The notes below the pieces were generated by a model. That model was not told where the DNA came from, did no database searches, and saw nothing but the letters and a program-made list of their open reading frames with translations. Made by a program: the position numbers and the translations under genes. From an uncultured Chthonomonadales bacterium (GTDB taxonomy: Bacteria > Armatimonadota > Chthonomonadetes > Chthonomonadales > CAJBBX01), in contig CALLMM010000001.1 of NCBI GenBank assembly GCA_938005745.1, positions 1 to 64,000 on the forward strand: a stretch of 64,000 nt of DNA, in the 5' to 3' direction. How positions within the stretch are numbered: the stretch's first letter is position 1; each line of letters begins with the position of its first letter. Of this stretch, positions 18,569 to 28,139 are shown in pieces.

Positions 18569-19047
18569 CGCCTCTCCTCCCTCTCCGCCGGCTCCGCCTG
18601 CATCTGCGAATGCGGCTCCCGGCTGCGCTGCTCGACCCGCTCCATCGCCATCAGCACGCCCTCGGCGATCGCCTCCGGGCGGGGCGCGCAGCCCGGCACA
18701 TAGACATCCACCGGGAGAATGCCGTCCACTCCTTTTAAGACATTATAGCACTCATGAAAAATCCCGCCGGAGAGGGCGCAGGCTCCCACCGCCACCACCG
18801 CGCGCGGTTCGGGCATCTGCTCGTAGAGGTTGCGCAGCACGCGGGCGTTGCGCCGGTTGCAGGTTCCCGTTACCACCAGCACATCGGCGTGTTTGGGGTT
18901 GCCGACGTTGATAATGCCGAACCGTTCGACATCGTAGACCGGCGTCAGGCAGGCAAGCACCTCGATATCGCAGCCGTTGCACGCCCCCGCGTCAAAGTGA
19001 ACGATCCAGGGCGACTTTTTCCGGCACTTATGGACGAAATTAAACAT
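18565..19047 (-). CDS. echC: Ech-type hydrogenase small subunit (EchC, NuoB-like)
   Basis: This 160-residue NuoB-like protein coordinates the proximal 4Fe-4S cluster. The ligand motifs are GACNGCDIEVL near residue 22, TGTCNRRN near residue 60, GACALSGG near residue 90 and PGCAPRPEAI near residue 120. It is the electron-entry partner of EchE. The C terminus (EQRSREPHSQMQAEPAEREERR) is a hydrophilic tail. It follows echB by 43 bases, the only noticeable gap within the ech block. Confidence 0.93.
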   Translation of the reverse strand: MFNFVHKCRKKSPWIVHFDAGACNGCDIEVLACLTPVYDVERFGIINVGNPKHADVLVVTGTCNRRNARVLRNLYEQMPEPRAVVAVGACALSGGIFHECYNVLKGVDGILPVDVYVPGCAPRPEAIAEGVLMAMERVEQRSREPHSQMQAEPAEREERR

Positions 19048-19090
19048 GACTCATCCTGAATAGTCGGTTGTTTTCTGACGGGCGTCTATC

Positions 19091-19954
19091 CTAACGCCCT
19101 GCGATCCCGTAGAGCAGAAACAGGTTCAGCAGGGAGGCGCCGATCCCGAAGAGCCAGGTCACGCGGAGCATCCATCGCCAGGTCATACGCGCCGTGATAT
19201 TGTCTATCACGATCACGGCGAAGTAGCAGCCCAGCGCCAGCAGCGCGCCGCACAACAGGTTCGTGTGCCAGAACAGCGCGATAAAACCCAGCAGAAAGAC
19301 CAGCTCATACCAGTGCGCGATCTCGATCAGCCCCATCTGCGGACCGGAGAACTCCGTATAGATTCCGCGCACAAGCTCCTGATGGGCGTGGTGTGAGCCG
19401 GAGATGTCCATCGGCGACTTGTGCAGCTTGATCGCCATGACCAGTATCATCGTGACGATAAAGAGCGGCAGCGAATAGATCAACGGCTGCCGGAGCGACA
19501 TCACGCTGCTGGCGGAGAAGCTGCCGGTCTTCAGATAGATGGCGACCACCATCAGCACCAGCAGCGGCTCATAGGCAAGCAGTTGAAGCACTTCGCGCTG
19601 GCTGCCTATCTGGCTGTAGGGCGACTTCACGCTGAAGCCTCCCAGGATCAGCGCGACGCTCCCCAGCGCCAGCACAAACAGCAGCACCAGCAGATCCATC
19701 CCCAGAACCAGCAGCACCAGGCTCAGCGCCATCGAAGCCAGATAGACCGAGACGCTGACCGACTGAAACCCGTTGACGATGAGCCTCTGCTTGGAAAACA
19801 GCTTGACCGCATCATAGAAGGGCTGCATCAGGGGCGGACCGATGCGCTTTTGCATACGCGCCGTCAGCTTCCGATCCGCTCCTGTCAGCGCGCCTCCGAC
19901 TATCGGGGCGAACAGCAGCGCCGCCAGCGCCAGCAGGATACGCTCTACTTCCAT
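19091..19954 (-). CDS. echB: Ech-type hydrogenase membrane subunit (EchB, NuoH/HycD-like)
   Basis: This 287-residue integral membrane protein has about eight hydrophobic segments and the NuoH-family signatures ARMQKRIGPPLMQPFYDAVKLFSK near residue 33 and the acidic loop with EFSGPQMGLIE near residue 205. It anchors the hydrophilic module and forms part of the ion path. I chose ATG 19954, which overlaps the end of echA by ten bases; the longer open frame to 20038 only shadows echA. The residues GADRKLTARMQKR match the family start region. Confidence 0.92.
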   Translation of the reverse strand: MEVERILLALAALLFAPIVGGALTGADRKLTARMQKRIGPPLMQPFYDAVKLFSKQRLIVNGFQSVSVSVYLASMALSLVLLVLGMDLLVLLFVLALGSVALILGGFSVKSPYSQIGSQREVLQLLAYEPLLVLMVVAIYLKTGSFSASSVMSLRQPLIYSLPLFIVTMILVMAIKLHKSPMDISGSHHAHQELVRGIYTEFSGPQMGLIEIAHWYELVFLLGFIALFWHTNLLCGALLALGCYFAVIVIDNITARMTWRWMLRVTWLFGIGASLLNLFLLYGIAGR

Positions 19955-21939
19955 AGAGAAGCCGTCCCGAACAACAGAATACACAGCGCAACGCCGACCG
20001 CCGTCATCCAGCGGCGATGGGTCTCCTCGCCGACCCACGACTCAAAGTAGTAGCCGCTGATGAGCAGCTCGGTCTTCTCTTCTCCGGCGGCGCGAAAGGT
20101 GACGGTCGGCAGACCGCTCACCTGCTCTCCGCAGAGATAGACATCCCGCACCTGCGGTCGGCGCGCCCGCATGATCCACAGCGGGATCAACACCGCCGCC
20201 GTCAGCGTCAGCGCAAAGGGAAGCCATGGGAACTGCAGCACCTCTCCCATCGGCGGGATCTGCGCCGCCGTCGGGCGGATCGCCTCGTAGTACTGCGTGA
20301 CCGCCGGAATCACAAGCTGCGTCAGAACCGGGACCACCAGCAGGCTGAAGATGACCGCGCCGGAGGTCAGCAGCAGCAGCGGAATTAGATACATGCTGTG
20401 CAGACGCTCGATCCCCCAGCGGGGCGTGCTGGGAGCCGAAGAGAGCAGGCGTCCCGTCCACTTCGTCCAGAAGACGACCGTCATGGTGCTGCCCAGAATC
20501 AGCAGGATCAACAGCGCGGGCAGCTCGACCGAGGCTTCCAGCGCGACTAGTTTGGCAATCAGCACGCCGAACGGGGGCAGCAGCATCGAGAGAATGCCGA
20601 TCACCATCAGGCTGGTGGTGAGCGGCATGGTGTTGACCAGCCCCTGCATCTCCTCGATATCGCGGGTCTGCATATGCTGCTCCACCACGCCCGTCGCCAT
20701 AAACAGCATCCCTTTGGAGATGGAGTGAAAGATGATCAGCATCACCGCGCCGGTCATCGCCAGCGGCGTGTTCAGCCCCACGCAGGCGATAATCAGCCCC
20801 AGATTGGAGATGGTCGAATAGGCGAGCACTGCTTTGGCGTTGGTCTTGCCGATCGCCAGTAGCGCGCCCGCCACAAACGAGAACCCGCCGACAAAGGCGA
20901 CCACATCGCTCAGATAGGTGTTGTGAAACGCCGGAGCGAACCGAACGATCAAGTAGACCCCCGCTTTGACCATCGTGCTGGAGTGCAGCAGCGCGGAGAC
21001 GGGGGTCGGGGCGACCATCGCCCCCAGCAGCCAGCTCTGAAAGGGCATCTGCGCCGACTTGGTGAAGCCCGCCAGACAGAAGCAAGCCATCGGCAGCAGC
21101 AGCGCGGTCTGCGCCGCTGCGCCCCCTGCGCTGTCCGCCAGAACCTGCCGCACGGAGAGCGGCTCCCCTCTTGCCGCCAGCAGCAGGATTCCTGCGATCA
21201 TCGCCACGCCCCCCAGAAGGTTCATCCAGAGGGCGCGATCCGCGTTTCTCCGCGCCTCCTCCGTCCCGTCGTGGCGGATCAGCATAAAACTGCAGAGCGT
21301 GGTCAACTCCCAGAAAGAGGCGAGCCAGAGCAGATTATCCGCCAGCAGCAGCCCGTTCATAGCCCCCAGAAAGAGCAGCAGAAAGAGGAAGAAGCGCGGC
21401 TTGCGGCTGACGTGAATCTGATGATGCGCCTCATGGTCGCGCATGTAGGGCAGGGCGTAAGTAGCGATGATCATGCCGATGATCGAGACAATCAGCGTCA
21501 TGATGATCGCCAGCCAGTCTGCCGCCAGCGGAGCGGCGTGCGCATGAGGAGGCTTCATCCCCGCCTCCAGCCACAGGAAACCGCCCGCCTGAAGCAGAGC
21601 CAGCGCGAAGATCTGCGGACTGCGCCGCGCCGCGCCGAGTATGCAGAAGATCAGCAGCAGTGCGCCGTCCCCCAGCAGGATCAGCAGGTCCCAGGAGACT
21701 CCCCCCACCGGCGGAGGGGTAAACAGGAGAGAACGCTGCTCCAGCGCTCCCCACAGAAAGAGCGTCAGGGAGGCTCCGGTCACCACCCACGCCGTTACAA
21801 TGACGATCCCCACGCGCGCGGCATTAAGGCGCACAGCAAAGACCAGCAGCCCGGAAAGCGCGGGCAGCAATACCAGAATCCCGATCAGCGCGCCGGGAGA
21901 GACCGATCGGATCAGGCTTGCCACGTCCATGAACTGCAT
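19945..21939 (-). CDS. echA: Ech-type hydrogenase antiporter-like membrane subunit (EchA, NuoL-like)
   Basis: This 664-residue protein belongs to the NuoL/Mrp antiporter family with about 16 membrane segments. Key proton-channel features are visible: SFWELTTLCSFMLI with the conserved Glu on helix 5, FTKSAQMPFQSWLLGAMVAPTPVSALLHSSTMVKAGVYL with the helix-7/8 lysine and His, and a further Lys in ILSMLLPPFGVLIAKL. It would translocate H+ or Na+ during H2 evolution from ferredoxin. It is the first gene of echABCDEF, six bases after the maturation protease gene. The order is the same as in the archaeal ech operon. Confidence 0.92.
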   Translation of the reverse strand: MQFMDVASLIRSVSPGALIGILVLLPALSGLLVFAVRLNAARVGIVIVTAWVVTGASLTLFLWGALEQRSLLFTPPPVGGVSWDLLILLGDGALLLIFCILGAARRSPQIFALALLQAGGFLWLEAGMKPPHAHAAPLAADWLAIIMTLIVSIIGMIIATYALPYMRDHEAHHQIHVSRKPRFFLFLLLFLGAMNGLLLADNLLWLASFWELTTLCSFMLIRHDGTEEARRNADRALWMNLLGGVAMIAGILLLAARGEPLSVRQVLADSAGGAAAQTALLLPMACFCLAGFTKSAQMPFQSWLLGAMVAPTPVSALLHSSTMVKAGVYLIVRFAPAFHNTYLSDVVAFVGGFSFVAGALLAIGKTNAKAVLAYSTISNLGLIIACVGLNTPLAMTGAVMLIIFHSISKGMLFMATGVVEQHMQTRDIEEMQGLVNTMPLTTSLMVIGILSMLLPPFGVLIAKLVALEASVELPALLILLILGSTMTVVFWTKWTGRLLSSAPSTPRWGIERLHSMYLIPLLLLTSGAVIFSLLVVPVLTQLVIPAVTQYYEAIRPTAAQIPPMGEVLQFPWLPFALTLTAAVLIPLWIMRARRPQVRDVYLCGEQVSGLPTVTFRAAGEEKTELLISGYYFESWVGEETHRRWMTAVGVALCILLFGTASLWK

Positions 21940-21945
21940 CGCTTT

Positions 21946-22404
21946 CTAAGAGGTTATCTGAATCAACTCCTCCCGGATCGCCTCCGCCGCCTTCTCGACG
22001 GCAGAGCGCACGGAGGGGGAGAGAGAATCGGTATACGAATAGTCCGCGCCTTCGATCCCGTAGATCACCCGGCGAGCAGGCGGAAAGCCCAGCGCGCGGC
22101 TCAAGCCCAGCGCCTCCGCCACCCCCAGAGCATGGGTGGAGCCGCCGGAGCGCAGCGACGCCGGCAGCGGAGAATCGGTTATATCCAGCCGCAGCAGGGT
22201 TCCGGCGGCGGCTCCGGAGCAGACCGCATCTATGAGGATCAGCGGCTCTCCGGTCCGGAGGATCTCCAGCAGGGCGGCGGCGTCGCCGTCCTGCTCCAGA
22301 ACCGTCACCCCCGGCAGAGCCATCTCGCGCAGCGCGCGGGCGACCGCCAGCCCTGCGCCGTCATCTCCCCGAAACCGATTGCCGATGCCGATCACATAGA
22401 TCAT
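21946..22404 (-). CDS. Second [NiFe]-hydrogenase maturation endopeptidase (M52)
   Basis: This 152-residue M52 protease has the nickel-binding set GIGNRFRGDDGAG near residue 5, ILIDAVCSG near residue 56 and the His of GGSTHALGV near residue 88. It follows hyhL by 62 bases and precedes echA. EchE has no cleavable tail, so its likely substrate is the group 3b large subunit HyhL, which carries nine residues after the last ligand. It is equal in length to the HoxH-associated protease but differs through most of the chain, which suggests substrate specialisation after duplication. Confidence 0.88.
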   Translation of the reverse strand: MIYVIGIGNRFRGDDGAGLAVARALREMALPGVTVLEQDGDAAALLEILRTGEPLILIDAVCSGAAAGTLLRLDITDSPLPASLRSGGSTHALGVAEALGLSRALGFPPARRVIYGIEGADYSYTDSLSPSVRSAVEKAAEAIREELIQITS

Positions 22405-22466
22405 GCGCGTCTTTCAACTCCCGCTCTCCGTCTGCCTCTCTGAAGACGGAAAGCGGGTATGTGAAC

Positions 22467-23756
22467 CTACTCCCGCGTCACCTTCAGCTTGAGAAAATGC
22501 GTGGCGCAGGAGATGCAGGGGTCGTAGTTGCGAACAGCCTGCTCGCACTGCCAGGTCAACTCGTCATCCGACAGGTGCATTACCGTCGGCACAAACTCGC
22601 GCAGGTCGTTCTCGATCGTCTTCTGGTTTTGCGAGGTCGGCGGAACGATCTTCGCGCTGGTGATCAGCCCCTGATCGTCCAGCGTGTAGCGATGGTACAG
22701 CAACCCTCGCGGGGCTTCCGAGCAGCCAAAGCCGGTGGCGGCTCTCGGCGTCATCGTAACCGCCGCCTCCGCCGGGCGCGTATACTGCGAGATGATCCGC
22801 AGCGCCTCTTCGCAGGCATAGAGCGTCTCGACGGCGCGCACGATGATGCTCTTGAACGGATTGAAGCAGATCGGCGGCAGTCCGGCCGACTGCGCGGCTG
22901 CCTGCGCCCGCGGAGTCAGCCGATCATAGTTGAGATTGTAGCGCGCCAGCGGTCCGACATGGTAGGCGCCGCGCTTGCGATGCGCGGAGTGCAGCGCGTT
23001 CGTATAGGGAACGTGCTCCTCCAGGAAGAACTCTTCGAACTCCCGGACGGCGATATCCAGTCCCCGGTTGGAGACCAGCCGCCCCTCGCAGAAGGGATAC
23101 TCCTCCGGGTGACGCAGGGCAACGAACTCATAGGCGCGCTCAAAATTGGGAAAGGGGAGCGTGGAGGACCAGCGCACGGTCTCCTCCGCCGCCTCCACCG
23201 CCCACTGCAGCGGCTCGACCAGCGTCTGCAGTTCGCGCTCGGTCGGCACGCGATAGAAGCCGCCGACGCGCACATTGATCGGGTGGATCTCGCGCCCGCC
23301 GAGCAGCTGAACAATATCGTTGCCGATCTTTTTCAGCTTCAATCCCCGCTCTACCGCCGCCGGATGCGCCTGCGCCATCTGGATGGCGTCCTGAAACCCC
23401 AGAAAGTCCGGCGCATGCAGCAGATAGATATGCAGCACATGGCTCTCGATCCACTCGCCGCAGTAGAGCAGGCGGCGCAGCTCGCGCAGCGGTCCCTCCA
23501 CCTTCGCCCCGAAAGCGTCTTCCATCGCATGCACCGAACTCATCTGGTAGGCGACCGGACAGATACCGCAGATCCGGGCGGTGATGTCGGGGGCTTCGCT
23601 GTAGTCGCGCCCGCGCAGAAACGCCTCGAAGAAGCGGGGCGGCTCGAATATCTTCAGGCGAACGTCGTTGACATTGCCGTCTTTGATCTTGATCTCCAGC
23701 GCCGTCTCCCCCTCCACACGGGCGAGATAAGGCACTCTAACTGCTCGATTGCTCAT
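22467..23756 (-). CDS. hyhL: Group 3b [NiFe]-hydrogenase (sulfhydrogenase-type) large subunit
   Basis: This 429-residue protein carries L1 [19 protein letters not shown] near residue 62 and L2 DPCISCATH near residue 412, followed by a nine-residue tail FLKLKVTRE. The opening [13 protein letters not shown] and the overall length match group 3b alpha subunits of soluble NADP-linked hydrogenases (also called sulfhydrogenase). I chose ATG 23756, which overlaps hyhS by 20 bases; the longer open frame to 23948 shadows hyhS. The gene follows hyhB-hyhG-hyhS on one transcript. Sulfur-reducing activity is known for some family members and cannot be judged here. Confidence 0.93.
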   Translation of the reverse strand: MSNRAVRVPYLARVEGETALEIKIKDGNVNDVRLKIFEPPRFFEAFLRGRDYSEAPDITARICGICPVAYQMSSVHAMEDAFGAKVEGPLRELRRLLYCGEWIESHVLHIYLLHAPDFLGFQDAIQMAQAHPAAVERGLKLKKIGNDIVQLLGGREIHPINVRVGGFYRVPTERELQTLVEPLQWAVEAAEETVRWSSTLPFPNFERAYEFVALRHPEEYPFCEGRLVSNRGLDIAVREFEEFFLEEHVPYTNALHSAHRKRGAYHVGPLARYNLNYDRLTPRAQAAAQSAGLPPICFNPFKSIIVRAVETLYACEEALRIISQYTRPAEAAVTMTPRAATGFGCSEAPRGLLYHRYTLDDQGLITSAKIVPPTSQNQKTIENDLREFVPTVMHLSDDELTWQCEQAVRNYDPCISCATHFLKLKVTRE

Positions 23757-24525
23757 GCGCTTCACTCTCCCTTCGGAAGGGTTCCGCGTAGGCGTTAAAG
23801 CTGCGGAACAGGCGGACAAGCTGCGGGTCGGAGGCTCCGTGCCGGCTCCACCAGTCCGCCAGAGACGCCGGGTTCGGACTCTCTTTCGGACCGAAGCAGC
23901 CGTAGCAGCCGCGATGGTAGGCGGGACAGAGCGCGCCGCATCCCGCATGCGTGACCGGACCCAGGCAGGGCGTCCCGTTCGCCACCATCACGCAGACGAT
24001 CCCCCGCCGCTTGCACTCCGTGCAGACGCTGTGGGCGGGGGTGTTGGGCTTGCGTCCATGCAGCAGCGCGTTCAGCGCCTCTACCAGTTGGTGCTTGTTG
24101 ATCGGACAGCCCCGCAGCTCAAAGTCCACAAAGACATGATCCGCAATCGGGGTGGACTTATTGAGCGTCTCGATATAGTGCGGCGAGGCGTAGACGACCC
24201 GATGAAACTCGCGCACATCCCGGAAGTTGCGCAGCGCCTGAATGCCGCCCGCCGTCGCGCAGGCGCCGATGGTCACCAGGAACTTCGAGGCGCGGCGCAC
24301 CTGATGGATCCGTTCGGCGTCGTGCGGCGTCGTGATCGAGCCTTCGACCAGCGAAATATCGTAGGGACCCTTGAGAACCGCCCGCGACGCCTCCGGGAAG
24401 TAGGCGATCTCGACCGCACCGGCGATGGTCAGCAGCTCCTCCTCGCAGTCCAGCAGGCTGAGCTGACAGCCGTCGCAGGAGGCGAACTTCCAGACGGCGA
24501 GCTTCGGCTTTCTGGCGACCTCCAT
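23737..24525 (-). CDS. hyhS: Group 3b [NiFe]-hydrogenase small (delta) subunit
   Basis: This 262-residue electron-transfer subunit has the proximal-cluster motif [19 protein letters not shown] near residue 14 and [10 protein letters not shown] near residue 93. It then has [14 protein letters not shown] near residue 140 and a C-terminal set of Cys ([35 protein letters not shown]) for further 4Fe-4S clusters. It has no Tat signal, consistent with a cytoplasmic enzyme. It lies one base after hyhG and overlaps hyhL. It pairs with the HyhL active-site subunit. Confidence 0.92.
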   Translation of the reverse strand: MEVARKPKLAVWKFASCDGCQLSLLDCEEELLTIAGAVEIAYFPEASRAVLKGPYDISLVEGSITTPHDAERIHQVRRASKFLVTIGACATAGGIQALRNFRDVREFHRVVYASPHYIETLNKSTPIADHVFVDFELRGCPINKHQLVEALNALLHGRKPNTPAHSVCTECKRRGIVCVMVANGTPCLGPVTHAGCGALCPAYHRGCYGCFGPKESPNPASLADWWSRHGASDPQLVRLFRSFNAYAEPFRRESEAHEQSSS

Positions 24526-24526
24526 C

Positions 24527-25417
24527 TCACACCTCCCGCTTTCCGAAGAACGGCTCGATCACATCGTAGCGATAGACCGGACCGTCCTTGCAGACGAACC
24601 AGGGACCGAACTGACAGTGACCGCAGATGCCGACGGCGCACTTCATGTTGCGCTCCATCGAGAGGTAGACGTTCTGCGCATCCACGCCGCGTTTCTGCAG
24701 TTCGAGCACGGCGAAGCGCATCATCACCTCCGGTCCGCAGATGAAGGCGACGGTGCTGAGCGGGTCGAACGGGGCGCGGGAGATCAGCGAGGTGACCACC
24801 CCGACGTTGCCGCGCCAGCGGTCGCTGGCGCGGTCCACCGTCACATAGACCTCCAGATCGAAGTGCGAGCGCCACTTCTCCACCTCGCGGCGGTAGAGGA
24901 TATCGTTGGGGCTGCGGGTTCCGTAGAGCAGTACGATCTTGCCGTACCGCTGCCGCTCATGCAGCATGTTGTAGAGGGCGGTCCGCAGCGGAGCCAGTCC
25001 GATGCCTCCCGCCACAATCACCACATCATTGCCTGCCGCCTCTTCGATTGGCCACGCGCTGCCGAACGGTCCGCGCACGCCCAGCACGTCGCCGGGTTTG
25101 AGGCGGCGCATGGCGCGGGTTACCACGCCGACGGCACGGGTGGTGTGCACCAGCGTATCGGGACGCGAGGGATCGCCGCAGATGGAGATGGGAATCTCCC
25201 CCACGCCCAGCACATAGAGCATATTGAACTGTCCCGGCTTGAAACGAAACGGCTTCGCGCCGTCGGCGGACTGAAGCTCTACCGTAAAGGTATCCGACGT
25301 CTCCTGACGCACGCGATTCACCACATAGGGACGCGGAAGCATGGGGGCTGCCTCCTGCGGCTCGAGGACGGGCGGCTCCCACGCCGCCGCAGCGTTCTCC
25401 AGCAGAGGAGTCGTCAT
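24527..25417 (-). CDS. hyhG: Group 3b hydrogenase FAD/NAD(P)-binding (gamma) subunit
   Basis: This 296-residue protein belongs to the ferredoxin-NADP reductase superfamily as found in sulfhydrogenase gamma and dihydroorotate dehydrogenase PyrK. It has an FAD domain ([21 protein letters not shown] near residue 57), a NAD(P) domain beginning [20 protein letters not shown] near residue 130, and a C-terminal 2Fe-2S ligand set [12 protein letters not shown] with a later Cys in FVCKDG. It exchanges electrons between NADP(H) and the iron-sulfur chain. It overlaps the preceding cNMP-fold gene by four bases. Confidence 0.92.
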   Translation of the reverse strand: MTTPLLENAAAAWEPPVLEPQEAAPMLPRPYVVNRVRQETSDTFTVELQSADGAKPFRFKPGQFNMLYVLGVGEIPISICGDPSRPDTLVHTTRAVGVVTRAMRRLKPGDVLGVRGPFGSAWPIEEAAGNDVVIVAGGIGLAPLRTALYNMLHERQRYGKIVLLYGTRSPNDILYRREVEKWRSHFDLEVYVTVDRASDRWRGNVGVVTSLISRAPFDPLSTVAFICGPEVMMRFAVLELQKRGVDAQNVYLSMERNMKCAVGICGHCQFGPWFVCKDGPVYRYDVIEPFFGKREV

Positions 25418-25884
25418 TTTGGCTTCCTCTCCTTATGCCCGTACATGTCGAGAAGCTGCAGGCGGGTCGCCTGAAGACGCTCCTCCAGCACCAGTGTGAA
25501 ACGCTTCAGCAGCTCATAGCCCATCGCCGGATTATCGTCGCACTTTTTGCGCAGACAGGTTCCATCCAGCGCGAGCGCGCGGGTTACCTCTAGGGCGCGG
25601 GCGTCGAATCGCCAGCGATAAGGCGGAACCAGCCACGACCATCCCAGCACATCGTTTTCGCTGATGGTCTGGATGACGATCGGACCCTGCTCCATGTGAA
25701 TCTCCAGCGCGACCCTGCCGTGTCGAATCAGATAGAAGCGATCCGCCTCCTCGCCTTCGCGGAAGATCACCTTCCCCGCCTCAAAGACGACGTTGGTCGC
25801 GCATCCGGCAATGACCTGCACATACTCGGAAGCCAGCCCCTGCGTAAAGGGGTGATCCAGCAGAACGCGCTCAAGCGTTTTCAT
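25414..25884 (-). CDS. Stand-alone cyclic-nucleotide-binding-fold protein, hydrogenase-associated (copy 1)
   Basis: The 156-residue protein is one cNMP-binding beta-barrel ([24 protein letters not shown]) with a short C-terminal helix and no helix-turn-helix, so it is not a Crp/Fnr regulator. The phosphate-binding cassette is unusual: [18 protein letters not shown] near residue 80 takes the place of the usual FGEIALL...PRSATV, so the ribose-binding Glu is absent. It sits between hyhB and hyhG, overlapping both, so it should be made in step with the hydrogenase. A sensor or regulatory subunit role is inferred. Copy 2 lies at 27058. Confidence 0.8.
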   Translation of the reverse strand: MKTLERVLLDHPFTQGLASEYVQVIAGCATNVVFEAGKVIFREGEEADRFYLIRHGRVALEIHMEQGPIVIQTISENDVLGWSWLVPPYRWRFDARALEVTRALALDGTCLRKKCDDNPAMGYELLKRFTLVLEERLQATRLQLLDMYGHKERKPK

Positions 25885-27034
25885 GGGTTTTCTCCTTTGA
25901 TCCCCGAACCTTTCCCTGGAAAGCGCGGACCTCCTCGGTCAGATCAATGGCGACCGGACACCAGGTGATGCACCTCCCGCACCCCACGCACCCGGACACC
26001 CCGAACTGGTCGTGCCACGTGGCGAGCTTATGGGTCAGCCACTGGCGGTAGCGCGCCGAGGGAGAGTAGCGCACGCTGCCGCCCGTGATGTAGGAGAAGT
26101 CCATCATAAAACAGGAATCCCAGCGCCGGCGTCGTTCAGCGTTTCTTCCCCCTAGGTCCACGCTGTCCTCCACCGTCATACAGAAGCAGGTCGGGCAGAC
26201 CATAGTGCAGTTGCCGCAGGTCAGGCAGCGCGCTCCGACCTCCTCCCAGTGAGGATGTTCATAACTGCGATAGAGAAGCTCTTTCAAGCCTTCGACGTGC
26301 ATTGTCCGGCTCTGCTGCCGGGCGGTCTGCCGGCTGATCTCCCACGCCTGCGCGATCTGCGCGTCGGTCGCGGGCGCGTGCGGAATCTCCTGCAGCAGGT
26401 CCGCGCCCCGCTCGGAGCCGGTTTCAACCAGAAAGTGGTGCGTCCGCCTGTCGATCACCTCCGTCAGAGCCAGATCGTAGCCCGACTCCGCGCGGGGACC
26501 GGTTCCCATCGAGGCGCAGAAGCAGGTTCCGCTCGCCTGCGCGCACTGAACGACAATGATCAGGAGGCTTGCGCGCCGCTCGGCGTAGACCGGGTCTATG
26601 TAGCCTTTGCCCAGAAAGACCCGATCCTGCACCGCGATCGCCTCCAGTTCGCACGGGCGCACGCCCAGAAACGCCATCTTCGGCGCCTCCTGCGAATCCA
26701 GCATAAACTGCAGATTGCCATTCTCCCGCCGCGCGCGCCACAGCCGCAGATTGGGCGGGTTCAGAAACTGCTTCCAGGAGCGCGGTCCGACGCCGTAACC
26801 GAAATAAGCCTCGTCCTCGCGCCGTTTCAGCCGGTAGACGCCTCCCTCCTGTTCGTCTGTCCAGCCGACGGGCAGTTCCGACACCGAACGTATCTCCTCC
26901 AGAACGACGGCGTTGTCGGAGAGCGTCGGTCCGATCACCTGATAGCGCCGCGCATGCAGCGCCTCCAGCAGACGCGGGAGATCCTCTGCCTGCAGGATGG
27001 CGGTCTCCTGCGTGTGCGAAGCGGATGTGCTCAT
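25871..27034 (-). CDS. hyhB: Group 3b hydrogenase 4Fe-4S (beta) subunit
   Basis: This 387-residue protein resembles the sulfhydrogenase beta subunit. Its C-terminal region carries two 4Fe-4S motifs, CLTCGNCTMVCPTCFC near residue 270 and CVGCGRCITWCPVAIDL near residue 355. The N-terminal 220 residues form the conserved beta-subunit domain, with FLGVRPCELEAIAVQDRVFL, and Cys residues within QCAQASGTCFCASMGTGP that may bind another cluster. It relays electrons between HyhG and HyhS. It overlaps the downstream cNMP-fold gene by 14 bases and follows copy 2 of that family by 23. Confidence 0.9.
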   Translation of the reverse strand: MSTSASHTQETAILQAEDLPRLLEALHARRYQVIGPTLSDNAVVLEEIRSVSELPVGWTDEQEGGVYRLKRREDEAYFGYGVGPRSWKQFLNPPNLRLWRARRENGNLQFMLDSQEAPKMAFLGVRPCELEAIAVQDRVFLGKGYIDPVYAERRASLLIIVVQCAQASGTCFCASMGTGPRAESGYDLALTEVIDRRTHHFLVETGSERGADLLQEIPHAPATDAQIAQAWEISRQTARQQSRTMHVEGLKELLYRSYEHPHWEEVGARCLTCGNCTMVCPTCFCMTVEDSVDLGGRNAERRRRWDSCFMMDFSYITGGSVRYSPSARYRQWLTHKLATWHDQFGVSGCVGCGRCITWCPVAIDLTEEVRAFQGKVRGSKEKTHENA

Positions 27035-27057
27035 GATGGTATTCCCTTCGCCTGCCG

Positions 27058-27519
27058 TCAGCGTCTGACGGCGTAACTGTCGAGCAGCTGCCTGCGGGTT
27101 GCAAGAAGACGCTGATCCATCACCAGCGCGAATCTCTGCAGCAGCTCTGCGCTCAGGCTCTGCTCCTGGTTCAGAAGCTCGCGCAGCCGGACGGCATCCA
27201 CCTGTATCGCCTCGGTGCGCTCCTGCGCCCGGGCGTCAAACTTCCAGTGGTAGGGCGGAACCAGCCACGACCATCCCATCACCTCTCCGGGTCCGATCGT
27301 CTGCACCGTAATCGGTCCCGGCTCCAGATAGAATATCTCCAGCGCAACAGTTCCGGTCAGGACCAGGTAGAAGGCGTTCGCCTCCTGCCCCTCGCGAAAG
27401 ATCATCTCGCGGGGCTGAAACTGAATATGCTTTGAGCAGTCCCTGATGGTCTGGAGGTGCTCTGCAGACAGTCCCTGTGTGAAGGGATGTTGAACAAGAA
27501 GGCTCTCCAACGGCTCCAT
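27058..27519 (-). CDS. Stand-alone cyclic-nucleotide-binding-fold protein, hydrogenase-associated (copy 2)
   Basis: This 153-residue protein is a close paralogue of the one at 25414. Both open with a HPFTQGL segment and share IFREGQEANAFYL and the unusual cassette [19 protein letters not shown], and both end in a basic helix LLATRRQLLDS. No DNA-binding domain is present. The pair brackets hyhB and probably arose by local duplication; they may form a heterodimer (inference). It is the first gene of the hyh block, 92 bases after the GNAT gene. Confidence 0.8.
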   Translation of the reverse strand: MEPLESLLVQHPFTQGLSAEHLQTIRDCSKHIQFQPREMIFREGQEANAFYLVLTGTVALEIFYLEPGPITVQTIGPGEVMGWSWLVPPYHWKFDARAQERTEAIQVDAVRLRELLNQEQSLSAELLQRFALVMDQRLLATRRQLLDSYAVRR

Positions 27520-27611
27520 GGTCGAACTCCTTTGTTGCCATCACCGCGGACCGGAGACCGCGCGTCGCCGGTCCGGTATATGCCTCATGCGGGAGCGCAT
27601 CGCCCCCGGCT

Positions 27612-28139
27612 TCAAGCCGTCTCTTCCGACCGCATGCCGGACAGATCCTTGACCAGCCACAGCAGCAGGTCGTGATCCACCCGCACCGTCTCTCCCTCTC
27701 TCAGCGGCTCGCTGCCCCGGCAGACACCCCGTCCATCCGGGACATACCCCCGTTTGATGTAGAGCCGCTGCGCCGGTCCGTAGGCATCGAAGATGCCCAC
27801 GCACAGCCCGGCGTATCGGCATCGCTGCGCGATCTCCTGCTCGGCGCGCTCCAGCATCCAGCCGCCCAGACCGCGCCCGCGATCGTGGTATGCGATCTCG
27901 ATATTCTGAATGAGCGGAATGCCCGCCGCCGCAAACGGCGGATAGCGCGATCTCCAGCGGATCGTTACGATCCCGACCAGCCTTCCCTCCTCATAGCCCA
28001 GGATCGTGGTGCTGGAGTCGTCCGCGTGCTCCTGAAAGCTCTCTTCGATAAGAGCCTCGTCGCCGGAGAAGAAGACCGGCTTCACCTCGCGCTTGACCGC
28101 TTCCAGCTCCTCCGGCAGGACGACGCGGAAGGTCAGCAT
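27612..28139 (-). CDS. GNAT-family N-acetyltransferase
   Basis: This 175-residue protein has the GNAT acetyl-CoA motif A, with the beta-4 strand IQNIEIAYHDRGRGLGGWMLERAEQEI near residue 88, and motif B YGPAQRLYIKRGYVPDG near residue 133. The substrate is unknown. It lies between the hox and hyh blocks in the same direction, an unusual passenger in a hydrogenase cluster. Its start region, including ribosome site and ATG, is duplicated in a perfect 32-bp tandem repeat; only the inner ATG at 28139 is in frame. Confidence 0.85.
   Translation of the reverse strand: MLTFRVVLPEELEAVKREVKPVFFSGDEALIEESFQEHADDSSTTILGYEEGRLVGIVTIRWRSRYPPFAAAGIPLIQNIEIAYHDRGRGLGGWMLERAEQEIAQRCRYAGLCVGIFDAYGPAQRLYIKRGYVPDGRGVCRGSEPLREGETVRVDHDLLLWLVKDLSGMRSEETA

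Noticed and set aside
23757-23948. N-terminal extension of the group 3b large subunit
   Set aside because: The 64 extra residues shadow hyhS and have no family similarity; homologues begin just before YLARVEGE.
25414-27519. cNMP-fold genes as Crp/Fnr transcription regulators
   Set aside because: Both proteins end about 25 residues after the barrel and have no helix-turn-helix.
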